Assembly (NCBI GenBank): GCA_963709485.1
Contig: CAVPWE010000001.1
Location: 434,001-498,000, forward strand
Source of the DNA: JAXDBM01 sp963709485
Lineage (GTDB): Bacteria; Desulfobacterota; Syntrophia; Syntrophales; Fen-1087
DNA: 64,000 nucleotides
Direction of reading: 5' to 3'
The notes beneath the pieces are model-generated. The model worked only from the letters and a program-made list of their open reading frames with translations, ran no database searches and had not been told where the DNA came from. Below are positions 23,453 through 33,867 of this stretch, in pieces (within the stretch, counting starts at the first letter, position 1; each line of letters starts with the position of its first letter). The position numbers and the translations under genes were made by a program.

Positions 23453-24531
23453 GCGAAGACCGGATTCAAAGGCTGAGGGAAAAAATCGGCGGGAAGGACC
23501 GGAGGATCGTCCGGCTGCTCAACGAGCGGTCGGCGCTTTCCCTCGCGATCGGCCGGGTCAAGCATGCGGCGGGACGGAACGTTTACGATCCTGCCCGGGA
23601 GAGCAAAATTTACCGCAGCCTCGAGGAGATCAACGAGGGCCCGCTCCCCGCGGCGGCGCTGGCGGACATTTTCCGGGAGATCCTTTCGGCATCCCGGGCG
23701 CTCCAGGCCGTGCCGGCCGTGTCGTACCTGGGGCCGGAGGCATCCTTCAGCCATGCGGCGGCGCTGGCGCACTTCGGGAAGGGCGCCTCGCTGTTCCCCG
23801 CCGCCACGATCGGAGAGGTCTTCGACGCGGCGGAGCGGGACTCCGGCCGCCTGGGAATCGTGCCCATCGAAAATTCCACGGAGGGTTCCGTCAAATCGAC
23901 GCTGGACCGGCTGATCGCCACGCCGCTGGCGCTCCAGGCGGAAATCTTCGTCCGGATCCGCCAGGTCCTGCTGTCCCCGCGCGGACGGCGGAAAGCGCTC
24001 AAGAGAATCTACTCCCATCCCCAGGCGATCGCCCAGTGCCGGCAGTGGCTGCGGGCCAACCTGCCGCAGTGCCGCCTGATCGAGGTTGACAGCACCGCCG
24101 CCGCGGCCGGGAGGGCACTGGAAGACCCGGAGGGAGGGGCAATCGGGAGCCATGCCGCCGCATCCCGCTATGGACTGCGCATCGATGCCGACGGGATCGA
24201 AGACCATCCCCTGAACACGACCCGGTTTGTCGTCATCGGGAGGGGGACACCGGAACCGACGGGGCGGGACAAGACCTCCATTCTGTTCGGAACGGCGCAT
24301 GCGCCGGGCGCGCTTCACAAGGCCCTGGCGCCCTTTGCGAGCGCCCGCGTCAATCTGACCCGGATCGAGTCCTATCCCGTGCGGGACCGCATGTGGGAAT
24401 ATCTGTTCTTCATGGATTTCTCGGGCCACGCCGGAGAGGATCAAATCCGCTCCTGCCTGCGGAAACTGGAAAAGAGGACGGCCTTTGTCAAGGTCCTGGG
24501 ATCCTATCCCCGCGGAGAGGAGCGCCCGTGA
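23449..24531 (+). CDS. pheA: bifunctional chorismate mutase / prephenate dehydratase
   Basis: 360 aa. The AroQ chorismate mutase helix bundle occupies about 1-85 (KIGGKDRRIVRLLNERSALS, IYRSLEEINEGPL). The prephenate dehydratase domain follows: YLGPEASFSHAAA (about 92-104), IVPIENSTEGSVKSTLDRL, and NTTRFVVIGRG, with the Thr-Arg-Phe catalytic triplet. A C-terminal ACT domain (about 270-355, SILFGTAHAPGALHKALAPF, NLTRIESYPV) should bind Phe. It makes phenylpyruvate from chorismate. The order CM-PDT-ACT is standard for the fused enzyme. Its stop overlaps the GTG of aroD. Confidence 0.95.
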   Translation: MSEDRIQRLREKIGGKDRRIVRLLNERSALSLAIGRVKHAAGRNVYDPARESKIYRSLEEINEGPLPAAALADIFREILSASRALQAVPAVSYLGPEASFSHAAALAHFGKGASLFPAATIGEVFDAAERDSGRLGIVPIENSTEGSVKSTLDRLIATPLALQAEIFVRIRQVLLSPRGRRKALKRIYSHPQAIAQCRQWLRANLPQCRLIEVDSTAAAAGRALEDPEGGAIGSHAAASRYGLRIDADGIEDHPLNTTRFVVIGRGTPEPTGRDKTSILFGTAHAPGALHKALAPFASARVNLTRIESYPVRDRMWEYLFFMDFSGHAGEDQIRSCLRKLEKRTAFVKVLGSYPRGEERP

Positions 24532-25220
24532 TCTGCATTCCGATTATGGCGGAGACCCAGGAGGCTGTGCTGGCCCAAATGGGGCAGGCCTTTGCGCTGG
24601 CCGACATCGTGGAACTGCGCATCGACCGCATGCGAAACGTGGACCTGGGCCGGCTGATCGGGGCGCGTCGCGGAAAAGTCATCGTGACCAACCGCCGCAG
24701 GGATGAGGGGGGCGGCTTCGAAGGGAGCGAAAAGGAGCGGGTGGGACTGCTGCGGCGGGCGGCATTGCTGGACGCCGATTTCGTGGATGTCGAGTTGAGC
24801 ACGGATGATGCCCTGAAGGGCGAACTGGTCCGAGCTGTCCGGAATCGCCGGGGCCGCGTTCAGTTGATCGTTTCCTGCCACGATTTCCGGAAAACGCCGT
24901 CGGGCCGGACGCTCGATCGATTGCTTGGCGGATGCTTCGAAAGCGGGGCCGATATCGCCAAGATCGTCACCCTGGCCCGGAAGCCGGAGGACAACCTCCG
25001 CATGCTCCGGGTTCTGACCGGCGCGCGCGAAAAGGGGCAGGCGGTCATCGCCTTCTGCATGGGCGAAATGGGTCGTCCCAGCAGGGCCCTGGCGCCGCTT
25101 TTCGGATCCCCGATGAGCTACGCCGCCCTGGCCGAAGGAGAAGCCTCGGCCCCCGGCCAGTGGACGGTTCAGGAAATGCGGACCCTTATGAAATTGCTTC
25201 GGCATGAGGCGGGAATGTAG
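24528..25220 (+). CDS. aroD: 3-dehydroquinate dehydratase, type I
   Basis: 230 aa, class I (Schiff-base) length. Motifs: ADIVELRIDRM (about 26-36), VIVTNRRRDEGGGFEGSEKE, FVDVEL, the catalytic His in LIVSCHDF and the Schiff-base Lys in GADIAKIVTLAR (about 142-153), then AFCMGEMGRPSRALAPLFGS. Catalyses 3-dehydroquinate to 3-dehydroshikimate. GTG at 24528 is taken because it overlaps the pheA stop like every junction in this operon; a longer frame would start inside pheA. Confidence 0.93.
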   Translation: MICIPIMAETQEAVLAQMGQAFALADIVELRIDRMRNVDLGRLIGARRGKVIVTNRRRDEGGGFEGSEKERVGLLRRAALLDADFVDVELSTDDALKGELVRAVRNRRGRVQLIVSCHDFRKTPSGRTLDRLLGGCFESGADIAKIVTLARKPEDNLRMLRVLTGAREKGQAVIAFCMGEMGRPSRALAPLFGSPMSYAALAEGEASAPGQWTVQEMRTLMKLLRHEAGM

Positions 25221-25221
25221 C

Positions 25222-26025
25222 ATGGAAACGTACGCCCTGTTCGGAAATCCCGTCGGTCACAGCCTGTCGCCGCTGATGCACAGCGCCGCGTACGAACAAA
25301 TGGGAATCGACGCACGGTATCTTTCCTTTTGCGTGGCCGATGCGGAAGCGGCGGTCGCCAGAATACGGGAGCTGGACATTCGGGGGGCCAGCGTGACCCT
25401 TCCCTTCAAGAGCGATGTCATGCGCCACCTGGACGGGGCGGACGAAAGCGCCCGGACCATCGGCGCGGTCAACACGGTCACGAACCGCGGTGGCAGACTA
25501 TGGGGCTTCAACACGGACTGGCTCGGCCTCATTGCCGATCTTCGGGAATGCCTGAAGATCGGCGGGAAAACTTTTGTCATCCTCGGAACCGGGGGGACGG
25601 CGAGGGCGGCGGTCTTCGGAATCCGGAGGGAAGGGGGGATTCCCTTCGTGGCCGGCCGGTCCCTCGAGAAGGCGGAAAGCCTGGCCGCCGAATTCCAGTG
25701 CCGATCCCTGCCGCTCCTCGGGATCGGAGACTTCCGGGCGGACTGCCTGATCAACACAACGCCCATCGGGATGTTTCCGGAGACGGCTGCATCGCCGGTC
25801 GGCCGGGAAATCCTGTCCCGGTTCGGGCTGGTTGTGGACGTCATTTACAATCCGCCGGAAACGAGGCTTCTGCGGGAGGCCCGGGAGGCCGGATGCGCCG
25901 TCCTTTCGGGGGTGGGGATGTTCGTCCGCCAGGGGGCCGAGCAGATCCGGCGATGGACGGGAATGGAGCCGCCGCTGTCGCGGATGCGGGCGGTCGTCCT
26001 CGAAAGGCTGGAGGAACGGCGATGA
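25222..26025 (+). CDS. aroE: shikimate dehydrogenase
   Basis: 267 aa. It reduces 3-dehydroshikimate with NADPH. Motifs: GNPVGHSLSPLMHSAAY (about 7-23), SVTLPFKSDVM with the catalytic Lys, GAVNTV, LWGFNTDWLG with the catalytic Asp, VILGTGGTARAAVFGI for NADP, and INTTPIGM. The METYALFGNP start lies one base after the aroD stop; an upstream in-frame ATG would overlap aroD. The stop overlaps aroA by four bases. Confidence 0.95.
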   Translation: METYALFGNPVGHSLSPLMHSAAYEQMGIDARYLSFCVADAEAAVARIRELDIRGASVTLPFKSDVMRHLDGADESARTIGAVNTVTNRGGRLWGFNTDWLGLIADLRECLKIGGKTFVILGTGGTARAAVFGIRREGGIPFVAGRSLEKAESLAAEFQCRSLPLLGIGDFRADCLINTTPIGMFPETAASPVGREILSRFGLVVDVIYNPPETRLLREAREAGCAVLSGVGMFVRQGAEQIRRWTGMEPPLSRMRAVVLERLEERR

Positions 26026-27291
26026 TGGAAATCAGGACCATCGGGCAGCTTGACCGGTCGGTGCGGGTCCCCGGCTCGAAAAGCTACACCCAGCGGGCCC
26101 TTGTCCTGGCGGCCCTGGCGGAAGGGGAATCCACGCTGAAAGGCGCCCTGCGGTCCGAGGACACGGAGCATCTCGTGCGCGCCCTGCGGCTGCTCGGCGC
26201 CGGGATCGAGAACCGCGGGAATGACCTGCTGGTGCGGGGAACCGCCGGAGTCATCGCCAACCCGGGCCGGGAAATCCGCCTGGGAAACAACGGCACGGCC
26301 ATCCGGCTCCTGAGCGGCATCGTTTCCCTGGGCCGGGGGGAATTTGCGCTGACCGGCGACCGGCGGCTCTGCGAGCGGCCGATCGGGCCATTGACGGATG
26401 CCCTGAGGTCTTTCGGGGTCGATGCCGGGACCCGGGAAGGGACGGGCTTTCCACCCGTTTTCATCCGTGCCCGCGGCCTTCACCGGGGGCCGGGCCGTCC
26501 TTGTGAACATCGACAGCAGCCAGTACATCTCGTCCCTGCTGATCTGCGGCGCGCTCGCGGAGCGGGACTGCGCGATCGAGGTGCGGGGGCGCATTCCGTC
26601 GCAGCCCTACGTGGACATGACGATCGGCGCCATGAAAGACTTCGGCGTCGAGGCCGCCGCCGACGGTCCCGGCCGGTACCGGGTGCGGGGCAGGCAGGCA
26701 TACCGGGGGACCTCATGTGCGATCGAAGGGGACCTTTCCTCCGCTTCCTACTTCTTCCTCGCGGCCGCCCTCTGCCGGGGGACGGTGCGGGTCGAGAACG
26801 CCGACGCCCGGACGCTGCAGGGAGACATCGGGCTGCTGGCCGTCCTGGAGAGGCTCGGAGTGGAGGTCGAAGAGTCCGGCGGGGGGATCCGGGTCACCGG
26901 ACGGGATCTTCAGGAAGGTCCGTTCGCATTCGATCTCGGCAACATGCCCGACATGGTGCCGACGCTGGCGGTGCTCTCCGCGGTCCGCCGCGGCAGGACC
27001 GTGATCCGGAACGTGGCCCACCTGCGGGTGAAGGAGAGCAACCGCCTGGCCGCTTTGGTCAGCGAGCTTCAGCGGGTGGGCGCCCATGCGGAGGAACGGG
27101 AGGACGGCCTCCTGATCGAGGGGGGCGGCCGCCTGCACGGCGCCGAGATTGAGACGTACGGCGACCACCGGATTGCCATGAGCTTTGCCATGCTGGGGCT
27201 TGCCGTCCCGGGCATCCGCATCGCGGACCGGGCCTGCGTCAACAAGTCCTTCCCCGGTTTCTGGAATGAACTGGAAAGATGGCAGAAATGA
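26022..27291 (+). CDS. aroA: EPSP synthase, interrupted by a single-base frameshift
   Basis: Joins PEP to shikimate-3-phosphate. The first part (to about residue 154) has PGSKSYTQRALVLAALAEGE, LGNNGTAIRLLSG and FALTGDRRLCERPIGPL. The rest, in the +1 phase, has SSQYISSLLICG, RIPSQPYVDMT, EGDLSSASYFFLAAAL, LGNMPDMVPTLAVLSAV, LRVKESNRLAALV and TYGDHRIAMSFAMLGLA. One extra base near 26482 (the CC of CTTCACCGGGGG) breaks the frame; deleting it gives GLHGGRAVLVN and a normal 422-aa protein. No other damage is seen, so an assembly indel is likely. Starts ATGA on the aroE stop. Confidence 0.9.
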
Positions 27292-27812
27292 ACATCATCC
27301 TCATGGGGTACCGCTGCACGGGCAAATCATCCGTCGGCATGATGCTGGCCGACATGCTGCGGGTCCCCTTTTATGACACCGACGAGATGATCCGGCGGCA
27401 TACCGGCAGAACGGTGGTCGAGATCGTCCGCGCGGGTGGCTGGCCGGCCTTTCGCGCGGCGGAGAAGGAAATTGTCCGGGGACTTTCCGGCGTCAACGGG
27501 AGCGTCATCGCCCTGGGCGGCGGGACGCCCCTGGATCGGGAAAGCGCGGGCATCCTCAAGAAGAACGGATTCTTCATCTGGCTTTCGGCCGACCCGGAGA
27601 CCATTGTCCGGAGGATTGAGGGCGGTCGCGACGGGGATGACCAGCGCCCCCCGCTCTCGAACGGGGAAGCAGGCGAGGAAACCGGGCGGATGCTCAGGGA
27701 GCGGATGCCTGTTTACCGGTCGCTGGCCGACCTGACCATCGAGACCGGGGAACGGACGGTCGATCAGATCGCGGAGCAGATCCGCGCACATGTGAAAAAC
27801 GACATGCGTTGA
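27288..27812 (+). CDS. aroK: shikimate kinase
   Basis: 174 aa. Phosphorylates shikimate with ATP. Walker A is MGYRCTGKSSVGMMLA (about 6-21). The shikimate-binding motifs are FYDTDEMIRRHTGRT and ALGGGTPLDRES; the lid has RRIEGGRDGDDQRPPL. ATG at 27288 overlaps the aroA stop by four bases and has GGAAAG upstream; ATG at 27279 is an alternative three codons longer. Confidence 0.93.
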   Translation: MNIILMGYRCTGKSSVGMMLADMLRVPFYDTDEMIRRHTGRTVVEIVRAGGWPAFRAAEKEIVRGLSGVNGSVIALGGGTPLDRESAGILKKNGFFIWLSADPETIVRRIEGGRDGDDQRPPLSNGEAGEETGRMLRERMPVYRSLADLTIETGERTVDQIAEQIRAHVKNDMR

Positions 27813-27825
27813 AAAAGGAGCGGCA

Positions 27826-28881
27826 ATGTCAGGAAATTCCATCGGAACACTTTTCCGGGTCACCACCTGGGGAGAATCCCACGGGGAGGCCATCGGCGTG
27901 GTCGTGGGCGGCTGCCCCCCGCGCATCCCTCTGACTGAGGCGGACATCCAGCAGGACCTGGACCGGCGGAGACCGCAGGCGATCCCGTCGGCAACCGCCC
28001 GCCGCGAAGCGGACCGGGTGGAGATCCTGTCCGGCCTCTTCGAGGGGAAGACCACGGGGACCCCCATCTCCCTCATCATTCGGAACCGGGACGTCAACAG
28101 CGATGATTACGAGGACCTCCGGTCGGTCTACCGGCCGGGGCACGGCGATTTCACCTATCAACGGAAGTACGGGATCCGCGACCACCGGGGCGGCGGCCGG
28201 GCTTCCGGCCGGGAAACGGCGGGCCGTGTGGCCGCCGGCGCCATCGCGAAAAAGATCCTGGCCCGGGAGAAGATCCGGATCGTCGCCTACACGAAGGAGC
28301 TGGGGGGCATTGTTGCCCGGAGGGTTTCGCCGGCGGAGATGGCGGGCAATTCCATGTGCTGCCCGGATTCCGAGGCCGCCGGGAGGATGGAGCGGAAAAT
28401 TGCCCGGGCGAGGAAAAGCGGCGACTCCCTGGGAGGCGTAGTGGAGATCGTCGTCAGCGGATGCCCCGCCGGCCTGGGTGCGCCGGTCTTCGACAAGATC
28501 GACGCCGACCTGGCCAAGGCGCTGATGAGCATTGGAACGGTCAAGGGCGTGGAAGTGGGCGCGGGCTTTGCAGCGGCGCGGATGACGGGCTCGGTCTGCA
28601 ACGACGCCCTGGGGCCGGAGGGTTTCCGGACGAACCATGCCGGCGGCATCCTGGCGGGGATCACCAGCGGCAGCGACATTGTCCTGCGCGTGGCCTGCAA
28701 GCCCATCCCGTCCATCGCCAGGCCCCAGCAGACGGTCGACGACAAGGGAAACCCGGTCACGCTCTCGATCCGGGGGCGGCATGACGTGTCCGTCATTCCC
28801 CGCATCATCCCGGTCTGCGAGGCCATGGTCGGCATCGTGCTGGCCGACCATCTGCTGAGACAGAGGGCCATCGGCGCATGA
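27826..28881 (+). CDS. aroC: chorismate synthase
   Basis: 351 aa. Uses reduced FMN to eliminate phosphate from EPSP, completing the pathway. Motifs: VTTWGESHGEAIGVVVGGCP (about 10-29), DLDRRRPQ, RPGHGDFTYQRKYGIRDHRG (about 102-121), GGRASGRETAGRVAAG, and GGILAGITSG. AAAAGGAG lies before the ATG. Overlaps tyrA by four bases. Confidence 0.95.
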   Translation: MSGNSIGTLFRVTTWGESHGEAIGVVVGGCPPRIPLTEADIQQDLDRRRPQAIPSATARREADRVEILSGLFEGKTTGTPISLIIRNRDVNSDDYEDLRSVYRPGHGDFTYQRKYGIRDHRGGGRASGRETAGRVAAGAIAKKILAREKIRIVAYTKELGGIVARRVSPAEMAGNSMCCPDSEAAGRMERKIARARKSGDSLGGVVEIVVSGCPAGLGAPVFDKIDADLAKALMSIGTVKGVEVGAGFAAARMTGSVCNDALGPEGFRTNHAGGILAGITSGSDIVLRVACKPIPSIARPQQTVDDKGNPVTLSIRGRHDVSVIPRIIPVCEAMVGIVLADHLLRQRAIGA

Positions 28882-29690
28882 AGGAGGTTCGCATCGGCAT
28901 CGTGGGCGGCACCGGCGGCATCGGCCGCTGGTTCGCCGGCTTTTTCCGGGACGCGGGGTTCCCGGTCCGGACGGCGGGGAGGGCGTCGGCGCCGGATCTG
29001 CCGGCGATGGCCCGGGAGAGCGATGTCCTGATCGTGAGCGTCCCCATCGATGTCACCCTGGATGTGATCCGGCAGGCGGGGCCCCATGTCCGGGGCGGCA
29101 GCCTGCTCATGGACCTGACGTCCCTGAAGGCGGAGCCGGTCCGGGCCATGCTGGCCGCCTCGACGGCGGAGGTCGCCGGCTGCCACCCGCTCTTCGGGCC
29201 GGACGTCCCGTCCATCGCCGGACAGAACATCGTGCTCTGCCCGGGCAGGGGCCGTCGGTGGCTGAACTGGCTTGCCGATCTGTTCAAGGAAAAGGGGGCC
29301 GGGGTCATCGAGACAACGCCGGAGCATCACGACCGGATGATGGCGGTCGTCCAGGGCCTGACCCACCTCGACACGGTCGTCATGGGGCTGACGCTCCGGG
29401 AGGCCGGGATGGAGATGAAGGAACTGGAAAGGTTTTCCACCCCCACATTCCGGGCCAGGCTGAAGATGATCGAAAAGGTCCTCGTAGACAATCCCGGGCT
29501 GTACGCAAACATCATCATGGGCAACCCGGACATTCCGGACATGATCCGGCGCTTCGAGAAAAACCTGCGGGACCTGAAGGAACTGGTGAGCCGGGGCGAT
29601 GCGGAGGCCCTTCGAAATCGGCTTGTGGGTTGCGCGGTCCGTGAACAGTCGCGGCCTGGCGGCTGGAAACGGCCGCCGGAAAAGAAATGA
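28878..29690 (+). CDS. tyrA: prephenate dehydrogenase family protein
   Basis: 270 aa. The N-terminal Rossmann fold has IGIVGGTGGIGRWFAGFFRD (about 6-25). SDVLIVSVPIDVT, DLTSLKAEPV, GCHPLFGPDVPSIAGQNIVL (about 96-115) and TTPEHHDRMMAVVQGLTHL match TyrA enzymes that make 4-hydroxyphenylpyruvate. There is no fused chorismate mutase; the mutase of PheA can supply prephenate. No ACT domain is present, so feedback control must act elsewhere or by the active site. Last gene of the aro operon. Confidence 0.88.
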   Translation: MKEVRIGIVGGTGGIGRWFAGFFRDAGFPVRTAGRASAPDLPAMARESDVLIVSVPIDVTLDVIRQAGPHVRGGSLLMDLTSLKAEPVRAMLAASTAEVAGCHPLFGPDVPSIAGQNIVLCPGRGRRWLNWLADLFKEKGAGVIETTPEHHDRMMAVVQGLTHLDTVVMGLTLREAGMEMKELERFSTPTFRARLKMIEKVLVDNPGLYANIIMGNPDIPDMIRRFEKNLRDLKELVSRGDAEALRNRLVGCAVREQSRPGGWKRPPEKK

Positions 29691-29773
29691 TTGACAGGCC
29701 CGCAAAAGCCTGTTAAGCGAATCTCAACATGAGGCTGAAGAAGCCTCTTGCCGAAGAAATGTCAGGGATGGAT

Positions 29774-29845
29774 ATGAACAGAAACGCTTCAATAGGAATG
29801 AACTGGTGGTGGCACAGCTCACAGGAGGGGTTTGTCCGCCGCTGA
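29774..29845 (+). CDS. trpL: trp operon leader peptide
   Basis: 23 codons ending in TGA, with three consecutive Trp codons (MNRNASIGMNWWWHSSQEG). In-frame ATGs at 29729, 29759 and 29768 could lengthen it to as many as 38 residues; AGGGATGG makes 29774 plausible. Two terminators follow before trpE. TTGACA at 29691-29696, with a weak -10 17 bases on, could start the transcript. Ribosome stalling at the Trp codons should allow read-through when Trp-tRNA is low. Confidence 0.85.
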   Translation: MNRNASIGMNWWWHSSQEGFVRR

Positions 29846-29870
29846 CGTTTAGCCATCGATAAGAAAACTG

Positions 29871-29909
29871 AAAGCCGTGGAGAGCCTGCTCGATCTCCAC
29901 GGCTTTTTT
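29871..29909 (+). terminator. trp attenuator terminator 1
   Basis: AAGCCGTGGAGA pairs with TCTCCACGGCTT around a short loop, followed by TTTT, 25 bases after the leader-peptide stop. Confidence 0.85.
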
Positions 29910-29930
29910 GCTGGTATTCTTTCCCGCAGA

Positions 29931-29960
29931 AAGGCCGTGACCCAAATCACGGCCTTTTTT
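29931..29960 (+). terminator. trp attenuator terminator 2
   Basis: AAGGCCGTGA pairs perfectly with TCACGGCCTT around six bases, followed by TTTT, just before the trpE ribosome site. The tandem arrangement mirrors the aro leader. Confidence 0.8.
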
Positions 29961-29987
29961 ATTGGAAAGAAAAGGGAGAACATCGCC

Positions 29988-31489
29988 ATGTACGAACCGG
30001 ATTTCAGCACTTTTGTGAAAATGTCCACGGAGGGGAATCTGATCCCCCTGTACCGGGAAATCCTCGCGGACACGGAGACGCCCGTTTCGGCCCTCATGAA
30101 AATGAGCGCCCGGTCCCATGTCTTCCTGCTGGAGAGCGTCGAGGGCGGTGAAAAATGGGGCCGCTACACCTTTCTCGGGGCCGACCCGCAACTGATCTTC
30201 AAGGTCAGGGGGGATGACGTGGTCATCGAAAAAGACGGAGAAACGCGCGCCTTTCCACACCGGGGCAATCCGCTGGCGCATCTCAAAAACCTCCTGGACG
30301 GCTATCGCCCGGTGCCGTTGCCGGGGCTGCCGCGTTTCATCGGCGGCGCTGTCGGCTTCCTCGGCTACGACATGGTCCGCCATTTCGAGAAGCTGCCCTG
30401 CCGCCACCCCGCGGATGTAGGCGTCCCCGATGCGGTGTTCCTCGTCACCGGCACGCTGGTCATCTTCGACAACGTCCGCCATACCGTCAAGGTCGTGGCC
30501 TGCGTCACGGTCAACGATGGTGACGATCTTCGGGCATTGTACGAAAGCGCCGCGGGCAGGATTGAAAGCACGGTCGCACTGCTCCGCGCCCCGGAACGCC
30601 CCTACGGGAAGCCCGTCGCGGCGGGAAGCGGCATCGAACTGCGGCCCGACATGACCCCGGACGGTTTCAAGTCCATGGTCGACCGGGCCCGGGAGTACAT
30701 TGCCGCCGGCGACATCATCCAGGTCGTCCTCTCCCAGCGCTTCACGGGGCGGTGCGACCTGGATCCCGTCGATCTGTACCGTGCGCTCCGTTACACGAAC
30801 CCCTCGCCCTACCTCTTTTTCCTGAAGACCGGCGGGATGGCGCTCATCGGTTCGTCGCCGGAAGTCATGGTCCGGCTGGAAGAGGGCGTGGTGGAGCTGA
30901 AGCCCATCGCGGGCACGCGCAGGCGCGGTGCGAGCGAACAGGAAGACCGGCGCCTGGCCGACGAGCTGCTGGCGGACCCGAAGGAGCGGGCGGAGCACGT
31001 CATGCTGGTCGACCTGGGAAGGAACGACCTCGGTCGAATCGCCCGCATCGGGAGCGTCCAGGTCAACCAGCTCATGGCAGTGGAGCGGTATTCCCACGTC
31101 ATGCACCTCGTTTCCCACATCCAGGCGCAGCTTGCGTCGGGGAACGACGCTTTTGACGTGCTGCGGGCGACCTTCCCGGCCGGGACCCTGACGGGCGCGC
31201 CAAAGGTCCGGGCCATGGAGATCATCGAGGAGCTGGAGCCGTCGCGGCGCGGCCCTTACGGGGGCGCTGTCGGCTATTTCAGCTTTTCGGGCAACATGGA
31301 TTTCTGCATCACCATCCGCACGATCCTGATTCATGACGGGAAGGCTTCGCTCCAGGTGGGCGCGGGCATCGTGGCCGATTCCAGCCCCGAGGCGGAGCAC
31401 CGGGAATGCCTGAGCAAGGCGGCGGCGATGATGCAGGCCATCCGGCTCGTGGAGGCCGGATTCAATCTCAAGGCAAAGGAGAAGGAAAA

Positions 31490-31493
<4 letters not shown>
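29988..31493 (+). CDS. trpE: anthranilate synthase component I
   Basis: 501 aa. Converts chorismate and ammonia or glutamine-derived ammonia to anthranilate. The Trp feedback site LLES is present (FLLESVEGGEKWGRYTFLG, about 44-62). Catalytic motifs: IAGTRRRG, ERAEHVMLVDLGRNDLGRI, FPAGTLTGAPKVRAMEIIEE and GPYGGAVGYFSF. ATG at 29988 follows AAAGGGAG after the second attenuator; upstream frame would run through the terminators. Overlaps trpG by four bases. Confidence 0.95.
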
Positions 31494-32073
<580 letters not shown>

Positions 32074-32077
<4 letters not shown>

Positions 32078-33085
32078 TACGGGAAGCGCTTGCAAAAGTC
32101 GTCAATCAGGCAAAACCTCCCGGAGCCCGTGATGATGGCCGTCATGGAAGAGGTGATGGAGGGAAAGGCAACGCCCGCGCAGATCGCCGCGTTCATCACG
32201 GCGCTGCGGATCAAGGGCGAGACGGTGGAGGAGGTAACCGGGGCCGCCCGGATCATGCGCCGGAAGGCGACCCGGATCGACGCCCGTTCCCCGGTTATCG
32301 TGGACACCTGCGGCACCGGCGGGGACGGGAGAAACACCTTCAACATCTCGACGACGGCCGCCTTTGTCGTGGCCGCCGCCGGGCTGACCGTGGCCAAGCA
32401 CGGCAACCGCGCCGTGTCGAGCGGCTGCGGCAGCGCCGACGTCCTGGAGGCCCTGGGCGTCAACATCGACGCCGGCCCGGAGATCGTCGAGGAGTGCATT
32501 CAGCAGGCCGGGATCGGCTTTCTCTTTGCGCCGCGGCTTCACGGGGCCATGAAGCACGCGATCGGTCCCCGCCGCGAGATCGGCATCCGGACGATCTTCA
32601 ACATGCTGGGGCCCCTGACGAACCCGGCCGGCGCCACCGCACAGCTCATCGGGGTCTATGATCCCGCCCTGACGGAGATGTTCGCCGGCGTCCTGAAGAA
32701 CCTGGGAACCAAGCGGGCCTTCATCGTCCACGGCTCCGACGGACTTGACGAGGCGACCGTAACGGGGGAGACGCGGGTGTCCGAGCTGAACGACGGGCTG
32801 GTCCGCACCTACAACATCGACCCGGTGGAGATCTTCGGCGAGACGTTCCCCGGCGAGACCCTTGCCGGTGGCGATGCCGCGGCCAATGCCGAGATCACGC
32901 GGGGCGTCCTCTCCGGCAGGAACGGCCCCGTGCGGAAGATCGTGATCCTGAACGCCGCGCTGGCCATCGTGGCGGGGGGGCGGACCGAAACGATTCGCGA
33001 GGGCGTTTCCATCGCAGAGGAATGCATCGATAACGGGGCCGCCATCAAAAAGCTCCAGGCCCTGATCGAGCTGACCCACAGTTGA
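32074..33085 (+). CDS. trpD: anthranilate phosphoribosyltransferase, single-base frameshift near the start
   Basis: Transfers phosphoribose from PRPP to anthranilate. ATG at 32074 overlaps the trpG stop and reads MIREALAKVVNQ; one extra G in AGG near 32109-32110 then shifts the frame. Removing it gives VNQQNLPEPVMMAVMEEVM and a 336-aa protein. Body motifs: VDTCGTGGDGRNTFNISTTA (PRPP site), AKHGNRAVSSGCGSADVLEA, NMLGPLTNPA. A TTG at 32090 in the second frame could in principle give a shorter active protein, but the operon overlap favours 32074. Confidence 0.9.
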
Positions 33086-33093
33086 GCCGAGCC

Positions 33094-33867
33094 ATGATCC
33101 TGGATCGAATCATCGCTTCCAAGAAAGAGGAAGTCCGGCAGGCTAAAAAGCGGGTTTCCCCGGCCCGCCTCGAGGCGGCCGCGCTGGCCGCGTCGCCTGC
33201 CCGCGACTTCAGGGCCGCGCTGACCGGCCGGGACTGCGCGATCATCGCGGAATTGAAACGGCAATCCCCCTCGCGGGGCGTCCTCCGTGAGGGCATCGAT
33301 CCCGTTCGGGTGGCCGCCATCTACGAGCGGAACGGCGCCGCGGCTGTTTCGGTGCTCACCGACGGGCCGTTCTTCGGGGGCAGCAGCGAAAATCTGTCTG
33401 CCGTCCGCCGGTCCGCCGGCATTCCGGTCCTGAGGAAGGATTTCATCATCGATCCCTGTCAGATCTACGAGGCGCGGGCCACCGCTGCGGATTCGCTCCT
33501 CCTCATCGCCGGCATCCTCGAACGGGAGCGGCTTCGGGATTATCTCGGGCTTTCGAAATCGCTCGGCATGACGCCCCTCGTGGAGGTCTACGAACGGGAA
33601 GACCTCGTCAAGGCGCTTGAAGCGGGCGCCGAGATCATCGGGATCAACAACAGGGACCTCCGGACATTCCGGACCGACACGGCAAAAACCCTGGAAATGG
33701 CCGCTCTGATCCCCGGGGACCGCATCGTCGTCAGCGAGAGCGGCATCTCCACGAGAGACGACATTCGCAGGCTGATGGATGCGGGCGTGCACGCCTTTCT
33801 GGTCGGCGAGGCCCTGATGACGGCGCCGGATGCCGGGAAAAAGCTGCGGGAGCTCCTGGCATGCTGA
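33094..33867 (+). CDS. trpC: indole-3-glycerol-phosphate synthase
   Basis: 257 aa TIM barrel. Motifs: IIAELKRQSPSRGVLREGID (about 50-69), VLRKDFIIDPCQIYEARA, VEVYEREDLVKAL, GINNRDLRTFRTD and VVSESGISTRDD. ATG at 33094 is used; TTG at 33082 overlapping the trpD stop is the alternative. Overlaps trpF by seven bases. Confidence 0.94.
   Translation: MILDRIIASKKEEVRQAKKRVSPARLEAAALAASPARDFRAALTGRDCAIIAELKRQSPSRGVLREGIDPVRVAAIYERNGAAAVSVLTDGPFFGGSSENLSAVRRSAGIPVLRKDFIIDPCQIYEARATAADSLLLIAGILERERLRDYLGLSKSLGMTPLVEVYEREDLVKALEAGAEIIGINNRDLRTFRTDTAKTLEMAALIPGDRIVVSESGISTRDDIRRLMDAGVHAFLVGEALMTAPDAGKKLRELLAC

Noticed and set aside
29850..29987. T-box control of trpE.
   Set aside because: No T-box sequence (AGGGTGGNACCGCG-like) is present; the WWW leader explains the hairpins.
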